Assembly (NCBI GenBank): GCA_001939145.1
Contig: LSRX01000174.1
Span: 330,611-394,610, forward strand
Length of the DNA: 64,000 nucleotides
Source of the DNA: Symbiodinium microadriaticum
Lineage: Eukaryota > Sar > Dinophyceae > Suessiales > Symbiodiniaceae
Direction: 5' to 3'
Part shown: piece by piece, positions 1 through 11,990 of the stretch
Layout of the letters: each line of letters starts with the position of its first letter
How positions within the stretch are numbered: position 1 is the stretch's first letter
Notes under the pieces: model-generated
Seen by the model: the letters and a program-made list of their open reading frames with translations, nothing else
Database searches by the model: none
Told to the model about the DNA's origin: nothing
Made by a program: the position numbers and the translations under genes

Positions 1-1150
1 AGAGAAGTCTCAACAGTTTTGATTTGCTTTGCGGCCTGCTTAAAGTCTCGTCAGCTATACTTATAGAGTGACTTACCTGTTCAGATAGAGTATCTTTTCG
101 AATCAGCAGAGTTCACTGATGCGACTGGGACGCTTGCAGGGTTCATCGGATTTGAGCTGGAATTCCTGGCAAACCCTATGCTTCCAAAGACCTTATAGTT
201 AGGGCCCTAGACCCCTTAAGGACCCAATAATTAGGTCCCTGGAAGCCTAGGGACACTTATTAGGTTGCAGTCTGGCATCGCCCCTTGTCTTCCCAGGCAT
301 GCTGCTGTAAGCCAGTCTGCTGGCGAACACGGCCCGATGGGGAGGTGCATGCTGTTGGTGTTTTTTTTTTTTTTTTTCCTGGACGTTCACGTGCAGAATT
401 CTATTGCATTTGTGAATGATGCGGCTTGAATGGTTTGTTGTAGATGTCCAGCGCAACTTGCGGCGAGGTCTTGTTGCAGGCGGTGATGTTGAGAGTGATG
501 GTTGTGGCGGTGGTGGCGGGGCTGGTGGCGAAGTTCGCGTTGGTGGTGTTGTTGTTCATGACATTTGCAGCCTGACGCTGGTCTTTACCGTGTGGTCTTT
601 TGCCAATGTCGTCAACCGTCATCATCAACTGAGGACGTTTTTGGAAGTATGTTGGCCGGGTTGCTGCCTTTTTAATGGTGGGTATAGGAGGTGTTTATGA
701 TCACTGGCAATGATTAAGATGTTGCTGACGATGGTTATGATGTTGGCCCGAACGTTTGCCATAACTATTGCCCGACTGATGCTAAGGATGTTGGCTGTGG
801 TGATGCTGCGGTCACATCTGCTGATGTTGATGAATACTGATGGTTGCATTCATGATGACTACTCTTGTGACAGTGCTGTGAAAGCTGTCCTCTTCTCGTA
901 CCTGAGCTTCAGTCAGTGAAGTCTCAACCTCGTTTTTCATGCGCCGTCTGTTTCGGTATCCAGCCCCCTCTCCCTTAGTTCAGTGTCTCACCACGACCGT
1001 TCTCTCCAAGCACAAGTTCATGTGCACTTCAGTCTTGAAGAGCCACTTTAGGGACTTGAAGCAACCCTGGCGGCTGGGGGATACAGTTTTGTTGGAGCCA
1101 CCCATCAACAGCCCAAAAGAGAGCATGCATCATCTTGGAAGCCCGAGCAT
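1..1150. other. No clear gene; small palindrome and poly-T run
   Basis: I see no exon I can defend here. Positions 180-250 hold a short palindromic block built on TTAGGGCCCTAGACC and TTAGGTCCCTGGAAGCC, resembling decayed ends of the small hairpin elements found elsewhere. A run of 17-18 T lies at about 360-377. The segment 985-1110 can be read as coding on + (…VLKSHFRDLKQPWRLGD…) and might be an upstream exon of the gene that follows, but its boundaries are unclear. Confidence 0.4.
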
Positions 1151-1162
1151 GCCAATCTGCAG

Positions 1163-1431
1163 GTGCCACCATAGCCAAGGTCCGAGACTGGCCCAGCAAC
1201 GTACAAGCAAGTCACGGGGGTATTCCGGCTTCCCGGCGTCAGGGTTCAGGGTTCCAGGGCTTTCGGCTTAGGGAGCAGGTTTCGGTGCACTTCATTCTTT
1301 GCATCATTCCGGGACGAACCCGGACAGTTCTAGTTTCTACAGAGACAAGTACTTCTAACATGCTCCCATTGTTGCTCCGCTGTGCCATTGTTGCTACATT
1401 TACCAGGCTGGAAAGCACACTCATCTATTAA
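1163..1431 (+). CDS. Two-exon gene fragment, unknown protein
   Basis: Two putative exons. Exon 1163-1243 follows the acceptor AATCTGCAG and encodes ATIAKVRDWPSNVQAS…, ending at the donor G|GTTCAGGG. Exon 1334-1431 follows ACAGTTCTAG, encodes STETSTSNMLPLLLRC… and ends at TAA. The first exon leaves one nucleotide and the second supplies two, so the phase closes. The 90-nt gap carries TTCAGGG-like copies after the donor. No family is recognised, and the 5' part is missing or unrecognised. Confidence 0.45.
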
Positions 1432-1571
1432 GGTTTAAGGTTTAGAGTTTATAGGGTCTCCAACTAGTCTACAGATCAAATCAAATCAGCCTGAAATCTT
1501 GTAGCCAAAAGTTCTCTAGCGATGCCCGGGAAGCCCTTAAGCTGTGACTGCTATTTAGTTTGCCGTCGATA

Positions 1572-1817
1572 CCCTAAGAGTCCATGTACCCAAACAATAT
1601 TGTATAATCCTGAAGTACCTGATTGTGGACAAATTTAAGGCCAAAGGATCTACTTCTTGGGGAGAGAACCCTTATGGTACCCCTTATAGAACCCTTAAAG
1701 GAACCCCTTATGGTACCCCTCATAGAACCCTTAAAGGAACCCCTTATGGTGCCCCTTATAGAACCCTTGAAGGAACTCCCAAACCCCCATTTTTTTGGGG
1801 CACATGGACTCTTAGGG
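1572..1817. repeat. T1-type inverted-repeat element with internal 36-bp tandem
   Basis: The left end CCCTAAGAGTCCATGTACCC and the right end GGGGCACATGGACTCTTAGGG are inverted copies. Between them, about 1669-1785, lie roughly three direct copies of a 36-bp unit (AACCCCTTATGGTACCCC…). Because 36 is a multiple of three, all frames stay open, so apparent proteins here are artefacts. The same terminal sequence recurs at 13.3, 17.0, 49.3 and 62.2 kb. Confidence 0.8.
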
Positions 1818-1819
1818 AT

Positions 1820-3100
1820 AGAACGCCCCCGCCTTCGGGCTCTTCGGGCGCCCTTGCCTTTGGCAGAACTTCCGGAGGTCCATGCGGGCGAAGAAAGACT
1901 GCACTGTCCCGGGATTTCTATGCATACATGCAAATTAAGGATTCAGGTGTTTCTATTTTATGTATTTTTGTTTAGATATATATGGTGAAGTTTTCTGATT
2001 TGTGTTTCACGACAAGCTTGAAACAACCCTAAACTCATCCGGAACGGATCCCTGCCGGCCAGTGGCCAAAGCGAATTGACCGCTGTACAGAACCTGAGTT
2101 TGCGGCGTGGCGTTTGCGAGGGATGATTGGGTGCAGTGAAGGGGTCGATTTTAGTCCGCGATGGCATGAGGTTGGTTTATCTCAGATGTGACTGCCCCTA
2201 AGCCAGTTTATAAACCCTAAATGTACGGCTCGATGGGTTTGGCCGCTCAGATTTGTACCCGAGCTAAGGCGCTGCGGCGAGTCGCAGCACATAGGGAGTA
2301 CCCCTCTGATAGAAGTGCTTATATTGTTTCGGGTATCTTGTACTTCAGATACACCGCCGGGAGCGTGCAAGAGAAAGGCTTTACGAATTGAACAATTAAG
2401 AGCCGTGTTAAGAGGGAGTGTATTTGACATGATGCGACTGGCAGACTCTTTGTTCTTAGTCCTATATTATAGGTCCGATTCTTATATAGTTGTGAGTTCT
2501 ATGAGCGTGAGTCTGAACAGCACGTCGGGCAGAGCAGGAGTCAGAAGTAGGGTGGTCACGAGAGTCACCACCATTATGTGCATCATTCATCATGTGCACC
2601 CGCTGTCATGCAGGAGCTTTTGATCTAGTTTGGAGCCTTAAACTGTCGTAGGCACAGTAACTACACAGGATTCCCATACGACTCCGGACTACATGTTTTT
2701 GGGGTATTCGAGCCCTGGGTGCTTTAGAAGAAGTGGAAGGCCATTATGCTTCAAACCCAGAGCTTGACAGGGTCACTTCGAACCCAGTGCTTTTGAGCAC
2801 GCCTCTTGCCGCTTTCTCAGTAGAAGACCATGTGCACGCCGACCTCCAGCCTTTAGAGCTGGATGAATGCCTCTGGACTTTATGTAAATTAAAGGTAACG
2901 GTAGCGCGTTCTTTTACAAGGGCCTCACTTATCATGAGCAGGATATGCCATGCTTGCACTATCGCAGATAGAGTCGGTGCCTTGAGAACCATGCCTTGTC
3001 AAGACATTGCCGACACACGGCCGCACTACGACATCGAAGCATTTTAGCCGCCTTGCTTTTGATCCTGTTAGATTCTGACATAGGGACTAGCCCTAAAGCC
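1820..3100 (+). other. Weakly supported open frames only
   Basis: Two open + frames, 2315-2623 (contains ACKRKALRIEQLRAVLR) and 2733-3047 (contains LDRVTSNPVLLSTPLAAF), have balanced amino-acid composition. Neither has recognisable domains or convincing splice boundaries. The second lies just upstream of the better exon at 3105 and could belong to the same gene. Confidence 0.25.
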
Positions 3101-3104
3101 TAAG

Positions 3105-3232
3105 CCCGCAAAAGCGCGTACATGGTGCTGCACGACTTTCAAGCTCAGGGCTCTTTGCCGGATGCGCCAACTTACGGAACTCGGCAGCTGGCGCCGTCGG
3201 CGACCTGCATGAACCGGGTGGGACGCACGTAG
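3105..3232 (+). CDS. Terminal exon, unknown protein
   Basis: Directly after CCCTAAAGCCTAAG (acceptor ...TAAG) the frame RKSAYMVLHDFQAQGSLPD… runs 41 codons to TAG at 3230-3232. The local sequence is GC-rich compared with its flanks, as at other exons here. A second frame over the same bases is also open, so the frame choice rests on the acceptor position. No homology is recognised. Confidence 0.4.
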
Positions 3233-3956
3233 CATCCTAGCTCAAAGCCGCGCCTCCCAGCCTCAGGCCGTATTCGAGTCAGTATCGCTAGTGCGTAGCG
3301 GTAGCGATAAAGATTCAATCGCTGCTGATGGCGATGTTGTGACGACGCTCATGACGATGACGGCAATCACATCACGCGGTTTCCAATCATGATGCTGAAA
3401 GCAACATGATCGTGATTCCTCGTACTGTTCCTGATGATTGGTAGGCACAATCGTGTATAAACTAAAAACATATGTCGACACGTTACTGAGTCAGACTAAC
3501 CTGTCACGCATGATATCAAGTCCATCCTAACGTTCATGATGATCGTGACGCCATGCCTATCACGATCTTGGTGGTGATGATGCTGCTGGCATGCATCTTG
3601 TGATTCTGGTAGGGGTGATGCCGATGAAGCTTGTGTTTGAGACGACACAACTAGCAATCAGCGGGAAGGTGGTGGTGGCGTGTTTTGCCAGCACCCCTGT
3701 CACAGCTGCAGCGTGCGTTCCAGGTGGTGCATGTCCGAATCAGTACAATGCTGATTGTCCCTGCATGCACCGGCCGTGGAGATGTTTCCATTCTTGTTCC
3801 GTCCCGCTGGTTATATGATAATTACAGTAGTAAATCACAGTGTGTTGTAGAGTGTTACAGCATATCATAGTACCATGTTATAGAATCTTGCAGAATATTG
3901 TAGTATACTAGGTTGTAGTACCGTTCTTGCTTAGGATTTATGGGACTGGGGCTTAG

Positions 3957-5803
3957 GGGTGGTTGCATATCCTTGGGTGATGAGGCTGCTGCGCCGGGCT
4001 CATGGCCCTGGGCTGAGGCTTGTTGAGTTCACCCCAAGAGCTGCAGCTCAAGCCTGTTTAGGGTTTAGGGTTTAGGCTGAGCTAGGATTCAGGTTTTAGG
4101 GCTTGGGGTTTAAGGGAGCTCCAAGTAAGTAATGCTAGCCTTTTCCGAGTAGTACCCTTTTGGGCCTTTTCTGTTTGGGTTCCCTTATTCAACCCAACTA
4201 GTAGGTAACAAGAGTACCTTGATCATTCAGAAACAACTGGGGAACCTAGAATGGGTTACGGGTTTGCATTTTTCTGATGGTGTTAAACCTCTAAATGTAG
4301 GTAACTGGAGCCCTAGGGTGATCTATTCCTGCCTAGGTCTTGGTCTTCTGCTGCAGTACGTATGCGCTATGCGCAACTTGAGAACTTGGAGGTAGCATTT
4401 GTTGCATGGTTAATCATTCTTTGTCTTTTTGTCGGTCGCTGCCTCGCGAACCCATTTCATGTGCCTTTGAGCATCAGTGCGTTTGCCTGTGCGTTTCTTT
4501 TCACCTTGGCTTGCCCCTTGTCTGTTCATTGTGTCGGCATGTTTCCTGCCCCGTTGTGTGCAGGTTCCTTCGTGACACATTGGATTACCAGCCCTGCACC
4601 TACATGACATGACAGCACAACGCGTATTCACTGTTATGCCTCACCACGTCTTGACTGTAGTTTGCGGAGAGTCCGACCAGGGGTCAAGGAGGTCAGCATC
4701 ATCTTGAAACGGACGGTGAAACGGCGTTTCTCTCACGGCCCCTCTAATTCAGACAGCCCTGAATCGATTGCACAGTCAAACATGGGGAATTTCGCATGCT
4801 TGGCTCACGAGCGCCGAGCGTGAACCGTTTGCATATGGAGATGCCTGAGATTCTACAGAGTCTCAGTGACAGGTGTGCGTGGCGGTTTGATAGCGTTCGT
4901 GCAGAAACAGCAGCTTGTTGGAATGAAGTCAGAATGCAACTTGGGTGAGGATGTCTGTGGCACTTTTGTTCACCGTGAACCCCCAAAACCTGAGCATGGT
5001 TGGAGGTGAATGACCCCACAGCACCTAAAGGGAACTCAGCAGCTTCTGGACTTTGTCTGTATATAGTCTTTCGGCTTAGAATAGTTTAGGGCTTAGGAGA
5101 GCTTGACTGCCACTTTGTGCATGGTTTGCGGATACCTTGGTCCAAGCCATTTTTGACGCCTGGTGACACCTGCTCCATAGCTCGGCGCGGTTGCTCTCGT
5201 GATGGAAAAAGACAGTAGCTTTGCCACCATGCTGAGGTTTCAAGGCTTTTAAGGAATGGGACTTATTTTGGACGGATAGGGTTATAGAGACGGCTTGTAG
5301 TACGATCTAAGCCTTGGTTTGAGGAGCCATTGAGCATTGGACATGGTTGGTTCACGGTGCTATTTAAAGAGCCCTGCCGTGTTGCATGTAATCACATGCA
5401 TTTTGCTCACCGGCACTTGGAGTCGCCTAAACTTTTGGATCTGTGGTAGTTGGGGGGTTCCAAGTGCATGAGCATTCCTGGCATAGTCTACGGGCTCGGG
5501 ACATAGGTTCAGTGCCCTAATTGGGGCGCCTGCTAAGAAAAGGGGTTTGCAAGCAGTGCGCGCTAGTTGCTCAGACCTGTAACCCCTTACTACTGACCGT
5601 AGCTGGCTTCAATACCCTAAACCCTAAACCCTCAAGGTGTAATTAAGATTTAAAGCGCGAGTTTGGCTTCCTTGTCCTCAGTGCTTGTCTTTGTGTCACC
5701 TGGCACGTGCATAATTTCGGCTCAACTGAGCTCGACAGACGCTGAAAGGACTTGCAACGGAATGATCTTGGCTGTGCATGTTCCACATTTCGAGTTGTCA
5801 TAG
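3957..5803 (+). CDS. Two-exon gene fragment with telomere-bounded intron
   Basis: Exon 3957-4055 (after GGGGCTTAG) encodes VVAYPWVMRLLRRAHG…EFTPRAAAQA and ends at the donor T|GTTTAGGGTTTAGGG. The 1.6-kb intron ends with CCCTAAACCCTAAACCC at 5613-5633 and the acceptor TTGTCCTCAG. Exon 5682-5803 encodes LVFVSPGTCIISAQLSST… and stops with TAG. One nucleotide is left by the first exon and two are supplied by the second. A further candidate exon, 5861-5958 (LRSQQVKSSLESTRRL…), lies just downstream with CAG and GT edges but is not phase-linked. The product is unknown. Confidence 0.5.
4056..4110 (+). repeat. TTTAGGG-type array at a donor
   Basis: Begins GTTTAGGGTTTAGGGTTTAGG at 4056 and decays into GGATTCAGGTTTTAGGG. 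It coincides with the predicted 5' splice site of the exon ending at 4055. This is the clearest example of a donor that is itself part of a telomere-like repeat. Confidence 0.8.
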
Positions 5804-6905
5804 CTCGTCAAGTTTTGACACTGTTACCCATGCTCGCATCACCTGCTCTTTCACATGCAGCTACGTTCACAACAAGTCAAAAGCAGTCTAGAATCCACTC
5901 GCAGATTGAACCGACCTGCTCAGAGACGCATGGAGAAAGTGCTCGGCGTTCAGAGAAGGTGTTCTAACACATTGCGACTCGTATATTATATGTATATCTG
6001 TATATCTCCGGCAGTATCTTGCAGCTGTCATAGTATGCGTGCAACATAGTCCGTCGGTACAACAATAATGGCACATTGAGATCATCTCGTAGACATCTAC
6101 TTGCTACAGGATGTCCACACTATGGTCCTATGCGCGTGTATTCCAGCAGATCACCGTCCGGGACCAGCATTTCGTTACCTAGCCATGTTGGCCTTGCAGC
6201 GTCCCGAGGAGGTCCAGCTCAGGGATGTTTTTTCTTCCGCTGGACGGGCGTATAAGAGCCGCATAACCACAAACCCTAAACCCCGAGTCCACAAGCTCCA
6301 TGTGGGTGCTATAGGTTATAAGACATAAATGTGTTTTTTTTGTGGTAGGGGCCTTCATATGTTCAGAGACGTTGTTGTCTAGGTTTTTAAATGATTTTAG
6401 CATCGCTGTGGCCCTGTTAAGGTCTGAGAGGCATCCTTAAAGTGTGCATTTTCGTGGAGGTTTTAGTATTAGGTGTGGCCTGTGAGGTCTTTTTAAGTTA
6501 CCCTACCAGTTTCCTGGAGGTATAGGAGTTTAGGGAACCCTAAACCCTAAGCCCCTTGATGGTTTTACCGTGTCGGGGCTACAACCACCCAGGGTTGAGG
6601 GCTTTCGGTTGAAGACCCTATAACCCCTACACCCTAAGCCTCTATAGACCCTTTTGCAAGCATCAACCCGAAACCTCAAACCCTGCACCATGAGGCGTTC
6701 TGACGAAAAAAAACAGACCCCAACACTCTGCGGCAGTGCTCCAAACCCTAAACCGTCCCTTTCAACCTCGAAGCTGTCCTCCCCACATTGTAACTAGCTC
6801 TTTTGGGGGGCCGAACTTCTAAATCATTGGGTGGCCCGCTTCAGCGTTGCGTCGTTCAAGCTCCGGTGCGTCGGATACTGTCTTTTCCCTTACCCTCAAA
6901 GGACT

Positions 6906-6993
6906 CATAGTTTTGAGGCTGTTGGGGCCCAAAGACCCTATTCTATTAGGGCTTTATATGTTTAAGGCTTTTGGGGCCCAAAGACCCTCTTCT
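6906..6993. repeat. Short direct repeat
   Basis: The phrase AGGCTGTTGGGGCCCAAAGACCCT at about 6914 recurs as AGGCTTTTGGGGCCCAAAGACCCT at about 6965, roughly 52 bp apart. This looks like a local duplication in non-coding sequence. Confidence 0.6.
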
Positions 6994-7039
6994 CTGATGC
7001 TTTTGGGCTATATTTTGATGCTAAGGGTTTGGGGCTGAG

Positions 7040-7612
7040 ACTTGAATGGCGAACCGCTGAGCCCACGTCTGCCCGAAACCGTGAGCCTCTAACCCAGGTT
7101 CTAGCGTGACTTTTCCCTTTATAACTGTGGTCGGGGTGTATAGTTTAGGGCTTCGGGTTTAGGGTTTAGGGTGTTTAGGGTATAGGTTTCAGGCTTACAG
7201 CAGCATTTATGAGTGTGCGCACAGATGATTAAGCTCCAGAACCTGGCGAAGAGAGCTCAAACTTATGGATGTGAAGCTGTTGAAGGGCCCCAGATGCGAA
7301 TTGAGACTTGGAGGCATAGGCTTGAAAGGTTTTCGTTTTCGTGCTCTGGACTTAGAACCCTCAACCCTGAACCCTAAACCTTGGAACTTGATGTGTTTGA
7401 CCCGGCCGCTTCCGAACTGTAGAGCTGCACGGTCCCGCATCTCCTACCGTGAACCCGAAGAAAAATTACCTACATGCCCGAAAACCGAGTCCACACAAGA
7501 ATGCTTCAGGCCCCCTTTATGGCGGGGTGTCGGGGTGCGCAGTGCATCCAGGCGCCTGTGTTTTTTGCAGCTGATGGTCCGGAGAGATAGTATCTTGTTT
7601 TCTGACAATTAA
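7040..7612 (+). CDS. Two-exon gene end, unknown protein
   Basis: Exon 7040-7105 encodes LEWRTAEPTSARNREPL… and leaves two nucleotides at the donor GTGACT. A TTTAGGG array follows at 7141-7180. The intron ends after CCTGAACCCTAAACC at 7365-7380 and the acceptor GAACTGTAG. Exon 7423-7612 supplies one nucleotide, encodes ARSRISYREPEEKLPTCPK… and runs 62 codons to TAA. Upstream, a 35-codon frame starting at ATG 6690 (MRRSDEKKQTPTLCG…) might be a first exon, but no phase link is visible. Confidence 0.5.
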
Positions 7613-8614
7613 ATGAGACTAGATTGGTGGAATAAATATAAATATATATATATATATATGCATATCCATACATTATACTGTATGGTATTAGCCTAGGATC
7701 GGGCTTACTTGGGGATTTAGTTGTGTTCGTGGCTTGGGCTTGTAGGCTTCCACGTGCCTGAGAATAAGGCGGGTTCTAGGACTCGCAAAGCTGTACGTAG
7801 TGCAATCACCTCATGCTGCTTGATGTTTACTGGAGTTGAGTCTAAATCCTGAACTACAGCACTTGAAGTCTAACCACCGAATCGCCGGGCCAATTCCATT
7901 GTTGTCCTCTGACACTTGAAACGCATTTCAACTCCCTGTAGGAAAGCATGAAGCCACGGGATTATTACCGCAAAGAAAGTTCTACCGCAACCTACGATAG
8001 GACCCTCGATGTGTCCAAATGACCCTCAAAAGCAGGGGGCCAATGCCCCTTAGCTCTGAATCCTTTGCTGGCACGTATTTGGACCTTGAACCCTTTTGGG
8101 TGTCATCTCGTCCTTAGGGACAATCACGCCTAGAACCAGTCAGTGAAAAGCAGAGCAGCCTCTGTTCCATCAGGTGTCTGGTGTCTGTCTTCTGAACCTC
8201 CATTCAGCCCCAGAGTAGAGTAGAGCTGTGTCAGCCAGATAGGCAGAAATCAGAAATTAAACTCCTAAGCCGCCGGAAGCTTGTGATGAAGCCCCACTCG
8301 AAATCACGAAAGCCGTTCAAAGAACGTCAAGTCGTCCTCAGCCCTCTTACACTAAATCCTACAAGCCCCACCATCCTAAATAAGTAAGCCCTACCAACCC
8401 AAACCCTAAAGTCCTTGAGTTGATCTCTAACAGCCCTGCTGCCCTGCACATAATTACATGCATTGACGTATGTATGTAATTATTATGTAAGTATGTACGT
8501 TATATGTTTGTACAACTATATATCTATCTATCTATCTTTCTACCTATCTACCTATCCATCTATCTGTCTATCTATCTAAAGATAAAAATATATAACGTAC
8601 ATACCACCTTAAAG

Positions 8615-8727
8615 ACCAGAAGCCCGAGGGCTTCGTCCAGCGCCTACGACGCCGGCGCGTCGAGCGCCTTGCAGCACGAGCATCGGAGCGCTCCGGGGAC
8701 TTTGCTGGTCTTCGCTTAGGGCGGAAG
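8615..8727 (+). CDS. Internal exon, Arg-rich helical segment
   Basis: A GC-rich island follows a CCCTAAA copy at 8400 and an ATCT microsatellite. After the acceptor TTAAAG the frame KPEGFVQRLRRRRVERLAAR… continues to the donor AAG|GTTCAG, followed at once by TTTTAGGG. The composition (Arg, Ala, Glu, Leu) suggests an amphipathic helix or nucleic-acid-binding segment. Downstream, 8830-9010 is also open (…CQIGKELRQLETVVLLDLK…) and may hold another exon of the same gene. The family is not recognised. Confidence 0.5.
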
Positions 8728-9284
8728 GTTCAGATTTTAGGGTTGAGTAGGGTTGAGGATTTAGGGCTCATGGCTTATATATATATATATATATATTACA
8801 AGGGCTTGGGGTTGAGGGTTTGGGGTGTTTGGCCGTACGGCGGCAAAAAATCAATGTGGGATGGTGCCCCAACACATCCAGATGGAATGAGCTGTTAAGC
8901 GCGTGCCCGTGTCAGATTGGGAAGGAACTTCGCCAACTCGAAACCGTGGTGCTACTCGACCTCAAGTTTTTGTCCCAAACCATAACCCCCATTTCGGCCC
9001 AGAGGCCTTGATAGCCCCTTAACTCTTAAGCCCCTCACCACCAGACCTTGAAGAGAAGATGCAACGTCAATCCCGAAACCAAGCCCTCAACCCTCATGCG
9101 GAGGAGTCGCTCTTCAGTATCAGTGAGAATCGCCGGCCGTCTGAGGTGGCCATCCATGATTGGGGCCTGGTTGGCTAGACTAGAGCTGGGGAGTGTATAT
9201 TCATATTCTGCCACAGTTGTTAATAGGGGCGTGTGAGTGAAGTGGGGGGAGGGAGGGAGTCAGTGATTGAGTGAGCGAACTGTA

Positions 9285-9560
9285 TGTAAATTGTACAGCA
9301 TAGCATAGCATAGCATGGTATAGTATAGTACAGTACAATACAGCACAGTATAGAATATAGTACAGTCAAGCATACTATAGTGTATAGTATAGTCTCATAT
9401 ATGGTATAGTATAATATGGTACGGTACAGTCTAGTCAAGTCTAGTCTAGTCTATCTAGTCTAGTCTGGTATAATATAGTCTAGTCTAATTATATAGCATA
9501 GTATAGTATAGTTTAGTTTAGTTTCGTATAGTATAGCATAGTATAGTTTAGATATTTTAT
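9285..9560. repeat. Degenerate TATAG/TACAG pentanucleotide tract
   Basis: Imperfect 5-bp units (CATAG, TATAG, TACAG, TCTAG) run with little interruption. Similar tracts occur at 21390-21510 and, more decayed, at 3840-3910. Frames through it spell Tyr/Ile/Leu strings and are not genes. Confidence 0.8.
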
Positions 9561-10474
9561 GTACATGTGAATGTAAATGTGCATCCTCAAGCCTAGCATG
9601 CACACTGTGCGACAGTCGATGCTCATCAACATTTGTGTATGATTGAACGAATTAAAAAACAAGCAGAGACAGAGAGAGAGAGAGAGATATATATATATAT
9701 ATATATATAGATGTATACATGTATATTATAAGTATATATATATATATACGTAGAAAATTATGACACACATGTATCCCTCTGTGTGTGGCTGCATGGGTTT
9801 TCCAGATTAGGGTCCTTTCGCACGGTTTTCTGTTCACATGCGACGTCTCACGCATGTATCTTAAACGGGACAGGCCTTGTCATTATTGTCATTATTAGTA
9901 TTTCCATTTTACTGTTGGTGTTCGTACTACTGTTATTATTTTTCCAATCCTGTCAGCTTGCATTCTGAGACTGCGCGAGGTCGACCTGGCTCTCACTTCG
10001 TCAGATTCAGATCGTCTCGTCGCAGGCCACCTGAGTGCATTGGGTATTCGGGGATTTACCATAGGCATCTCCTGTGGCCAGGTTAAGCTTGTTTTTACAA
10101 AAGACCATGTCTTCCGCCAGTATGTTATGGCCGCAATTATAAGGCCTCCAGGATGCTTTGCGCAGATTGAAGCCAAGACAATAAACAAATGATGTGAAGC
10201 AATGCAAGCAACAAGCACAGGTCGACACCGTGTTGTTTGAATCCTTGAAGCTCCGATCAAGAAGTGTTCGAGAGTTGGGTGATTGAGGTTTGGAATGTCC
10301 TCGCTCAATCCCAAAATCATCAATAGTAGCAGCCCACTGTGAATGAAAATTAATCGGGTCTTGCAAGACCAAGTCTCTGCTTGTTCGGTTGAGCCCAATC
10401 GTAAACCCTAAGTGCTGGGTGCCAGGTTTTTCTGCATAAGGAATCCCAAGGATTGTTTATTTTCAATTCGACAG
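9560..10474. other. Mostly non-coding; minus frame of uncertain status
   Basis: Holds a GA then TA microsatellite at 9665-9755. A minus-strand frame at 9895-10398 (167 codons) is open. It has ordinary composition but no recognised domain and no clear splice sites, and a second minus frame overlaps it. I would not call it a gene on this evidence. Confidence 0.25.
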
Positions 10475-10719
10475 GGGTGGCCCGCACTATCTACCGCCAC
10501 GTGGCCGAGGCCGGGTTCTGTTCAGGGCCAAAAGGGTCTGGGATTTAGGGTTAAGCGTTGGGGATTAAGGCAAGGACGCCCTAAGGCGCAATTGCTAGCT
10601 TCTGCAATGGGAGAACAGCAGGACGCATATGTATTATGAGGCTCAAGCCATGTCGAGGTTTTCTGAGTTACAGTTCTCTTCGGGATCCCGATGTCAATAG
10701 ATTGACTAGATTGATATAG
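10475..10719 (+). CDS. Two short exons around a 63-nt intron
   Basis: Exon 10475-10535 follows TTCAATTCGACAG, encodes VARTIYRHVAEAGFCSGPK and leaves two nucleotides. The 63-nt intron is GTCTGGGATTTAGGG…GACGCCCTAAGGCG…GCTAG: a TTTAGGG copy near the donor and a CCCTAA copy near the acceptor. Exon 10599-10719 supplies one nucleotide, encodes FCNGRTAGRICIMRLKPC… and ends at TAG. The phase closes. The product is unknown; CCCTAAG at 10400 lies upstream. Confidence 0.55.
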
Positions 10720-10740
10720 TTTGCTTTTAATTCACGCCAG

Positions 10741-11034
10741 TCACACCAACTTGGAGAGACTGTAGATGTTTCACGTGCTAAACAGTTTCGAGAGTAGAGA
10801 ATGTGTGTTTGCTCTCCGTCCAGATTTGTGTGCCGCATACCTGGCATACCTTGCACCCCGCCCCAGACAATCCCCCTTGGCCTCGCAATCCGTGTGACAT
10901 GTAACCTGAGCTAACCTAAGTCACGCCAACTTGGAGAAACCTAGATGCTTCACGTGGTAAACAGATTTGAGGTAGAGAATGTGTGCTTGATGTCTGTCGC
11001 AATCCGCTTGACATGTAACCTGAGCTAATTAACT
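10741..11034. repeat. Imperfect tandem duplication, unit 180 bp
   Basis: ACACCAACTTGGAGA…TTCACGTG…GTAGAGAATGTGTG at 10743 recurs at 10921. GCAATCCGTGTGACATGTAA at 10885 recurs at 10999. The second copy is shorter by about 66 bp between the two conserved blocks. No open frame is shared. Confidence 0.8.
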
Positions 11035-11475
11035 GTTTTCAGCATAAGTTTAGATTCCCCGAGTGGGTTGCTGAACTGGCTGGTCAAAGCAGCAGTATGG
11101 CCAACGGTCGCAAGACGTGTTCAACACGGTATGTTGTTCGATCTTAGCAGTGGTCGTCCTGGTTTGGCTCTGTCGTGCAGCAAACTGCTGACGTGTAGGC
11201 CAGTAAAGCGAATCATAGTCGTAGCAATGCCAATCACTGCCCCTTCAGTGGTGGCAGTAGCTGTAGTTAGTCGTTGTCGTGGTGGTGGTGTGGTTGATGG
11301 TAATATTAGTTCGTAGTAGCAGCACGGGTGCTGATACTAGTAGGAGCCGTCAGACCCTGTCCGGAATCCTTTGCACAGCAGAGCCCGAGGTCCATGAACA
11401 CTCCTAAACCGTGAACCCTGGAACCTTCGGCCCCAAAGCCTTCAGACAAGCCCCCGAATTCCTCAGCCTTTGCAG

Positions 11476-11550
11476 GGCGAGAGCCGCCTGCCCACAGAGG
11501 GGTCTGGGACCTGGTGTTCATCGGATTCCTTGGAAACAGTGCGCAATTAG
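11476..11550 (+). CDS. Possible terminal exon
   Basis: After CTAAACCGTGAACCC and the acceptor CAGCCTTTGCAG, the frame GESRLPTEGSGTWCSS… runs 24 codons to TAG. A 126-codon minus frame (11306-11686) covers the same bases and also has plausible composition, so the strand is uncertain. Confidence 0.3.
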   Translation, partial: GESRLPTEGSGTWCSSDSLETVRN

Positions 11551-11599
11551 TGCGTGCCGTGCCTGCCCCTCTTCTCAACCTCGTTCTTGTCATGTATGA

Positions 11600-11990
11600 T
11601 TGCTTTCCAACGTTTTGCAAGCTCAGAGAATTTATACACCTCCTAATATGAGCCTGCCGCTGCGACCCCACAGTCGTCAGCCTCAATGCCTTGTCCCAAG
11701 GCGTCCTAGCGTTGTCTGGATGGGCTTGGGGGAGGTAAAGAAGGGTTGCAGCTGCGATTGTGAGATCTTTACATCATACCGATCAGGCCTAGACAGTACA
11801 GCTAAAGACACATCTTTCCTCTGCCATGTGTCTTGTCCGGAGAAGTGAATCGGGGTTGACGGAAAATGATGTGGACGGCCACAGAACCTTCTCACAGGCA
11901 CGCGTTCAAGCCCGGTAGCCCTGGCGCAGCAAAGCGTGGTCAGGGCCCAAGCCCAGGTTTCGTTGCTTGTGCAGTTGCTTTCAGCCATAA
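11600..11990 (+). other. Two weak open frames
   Basis: Frames 11600-11848 (…KKGCSCDCEIFTSYRSG…) and 11866-12000 (…MMWTATEPSHRHAFKPG…) are open on + with mixed composition. I found no splice pair that joins them. The second runs into an M2 element at 11988. Confidence 0.2.

Noticed and set aside
1623-1988. Repetitive proteins over the 36-bp tandem
   Set aside because: All + frames and a minus frame stay open because the period is divisible by three; it is inside a T1 element.
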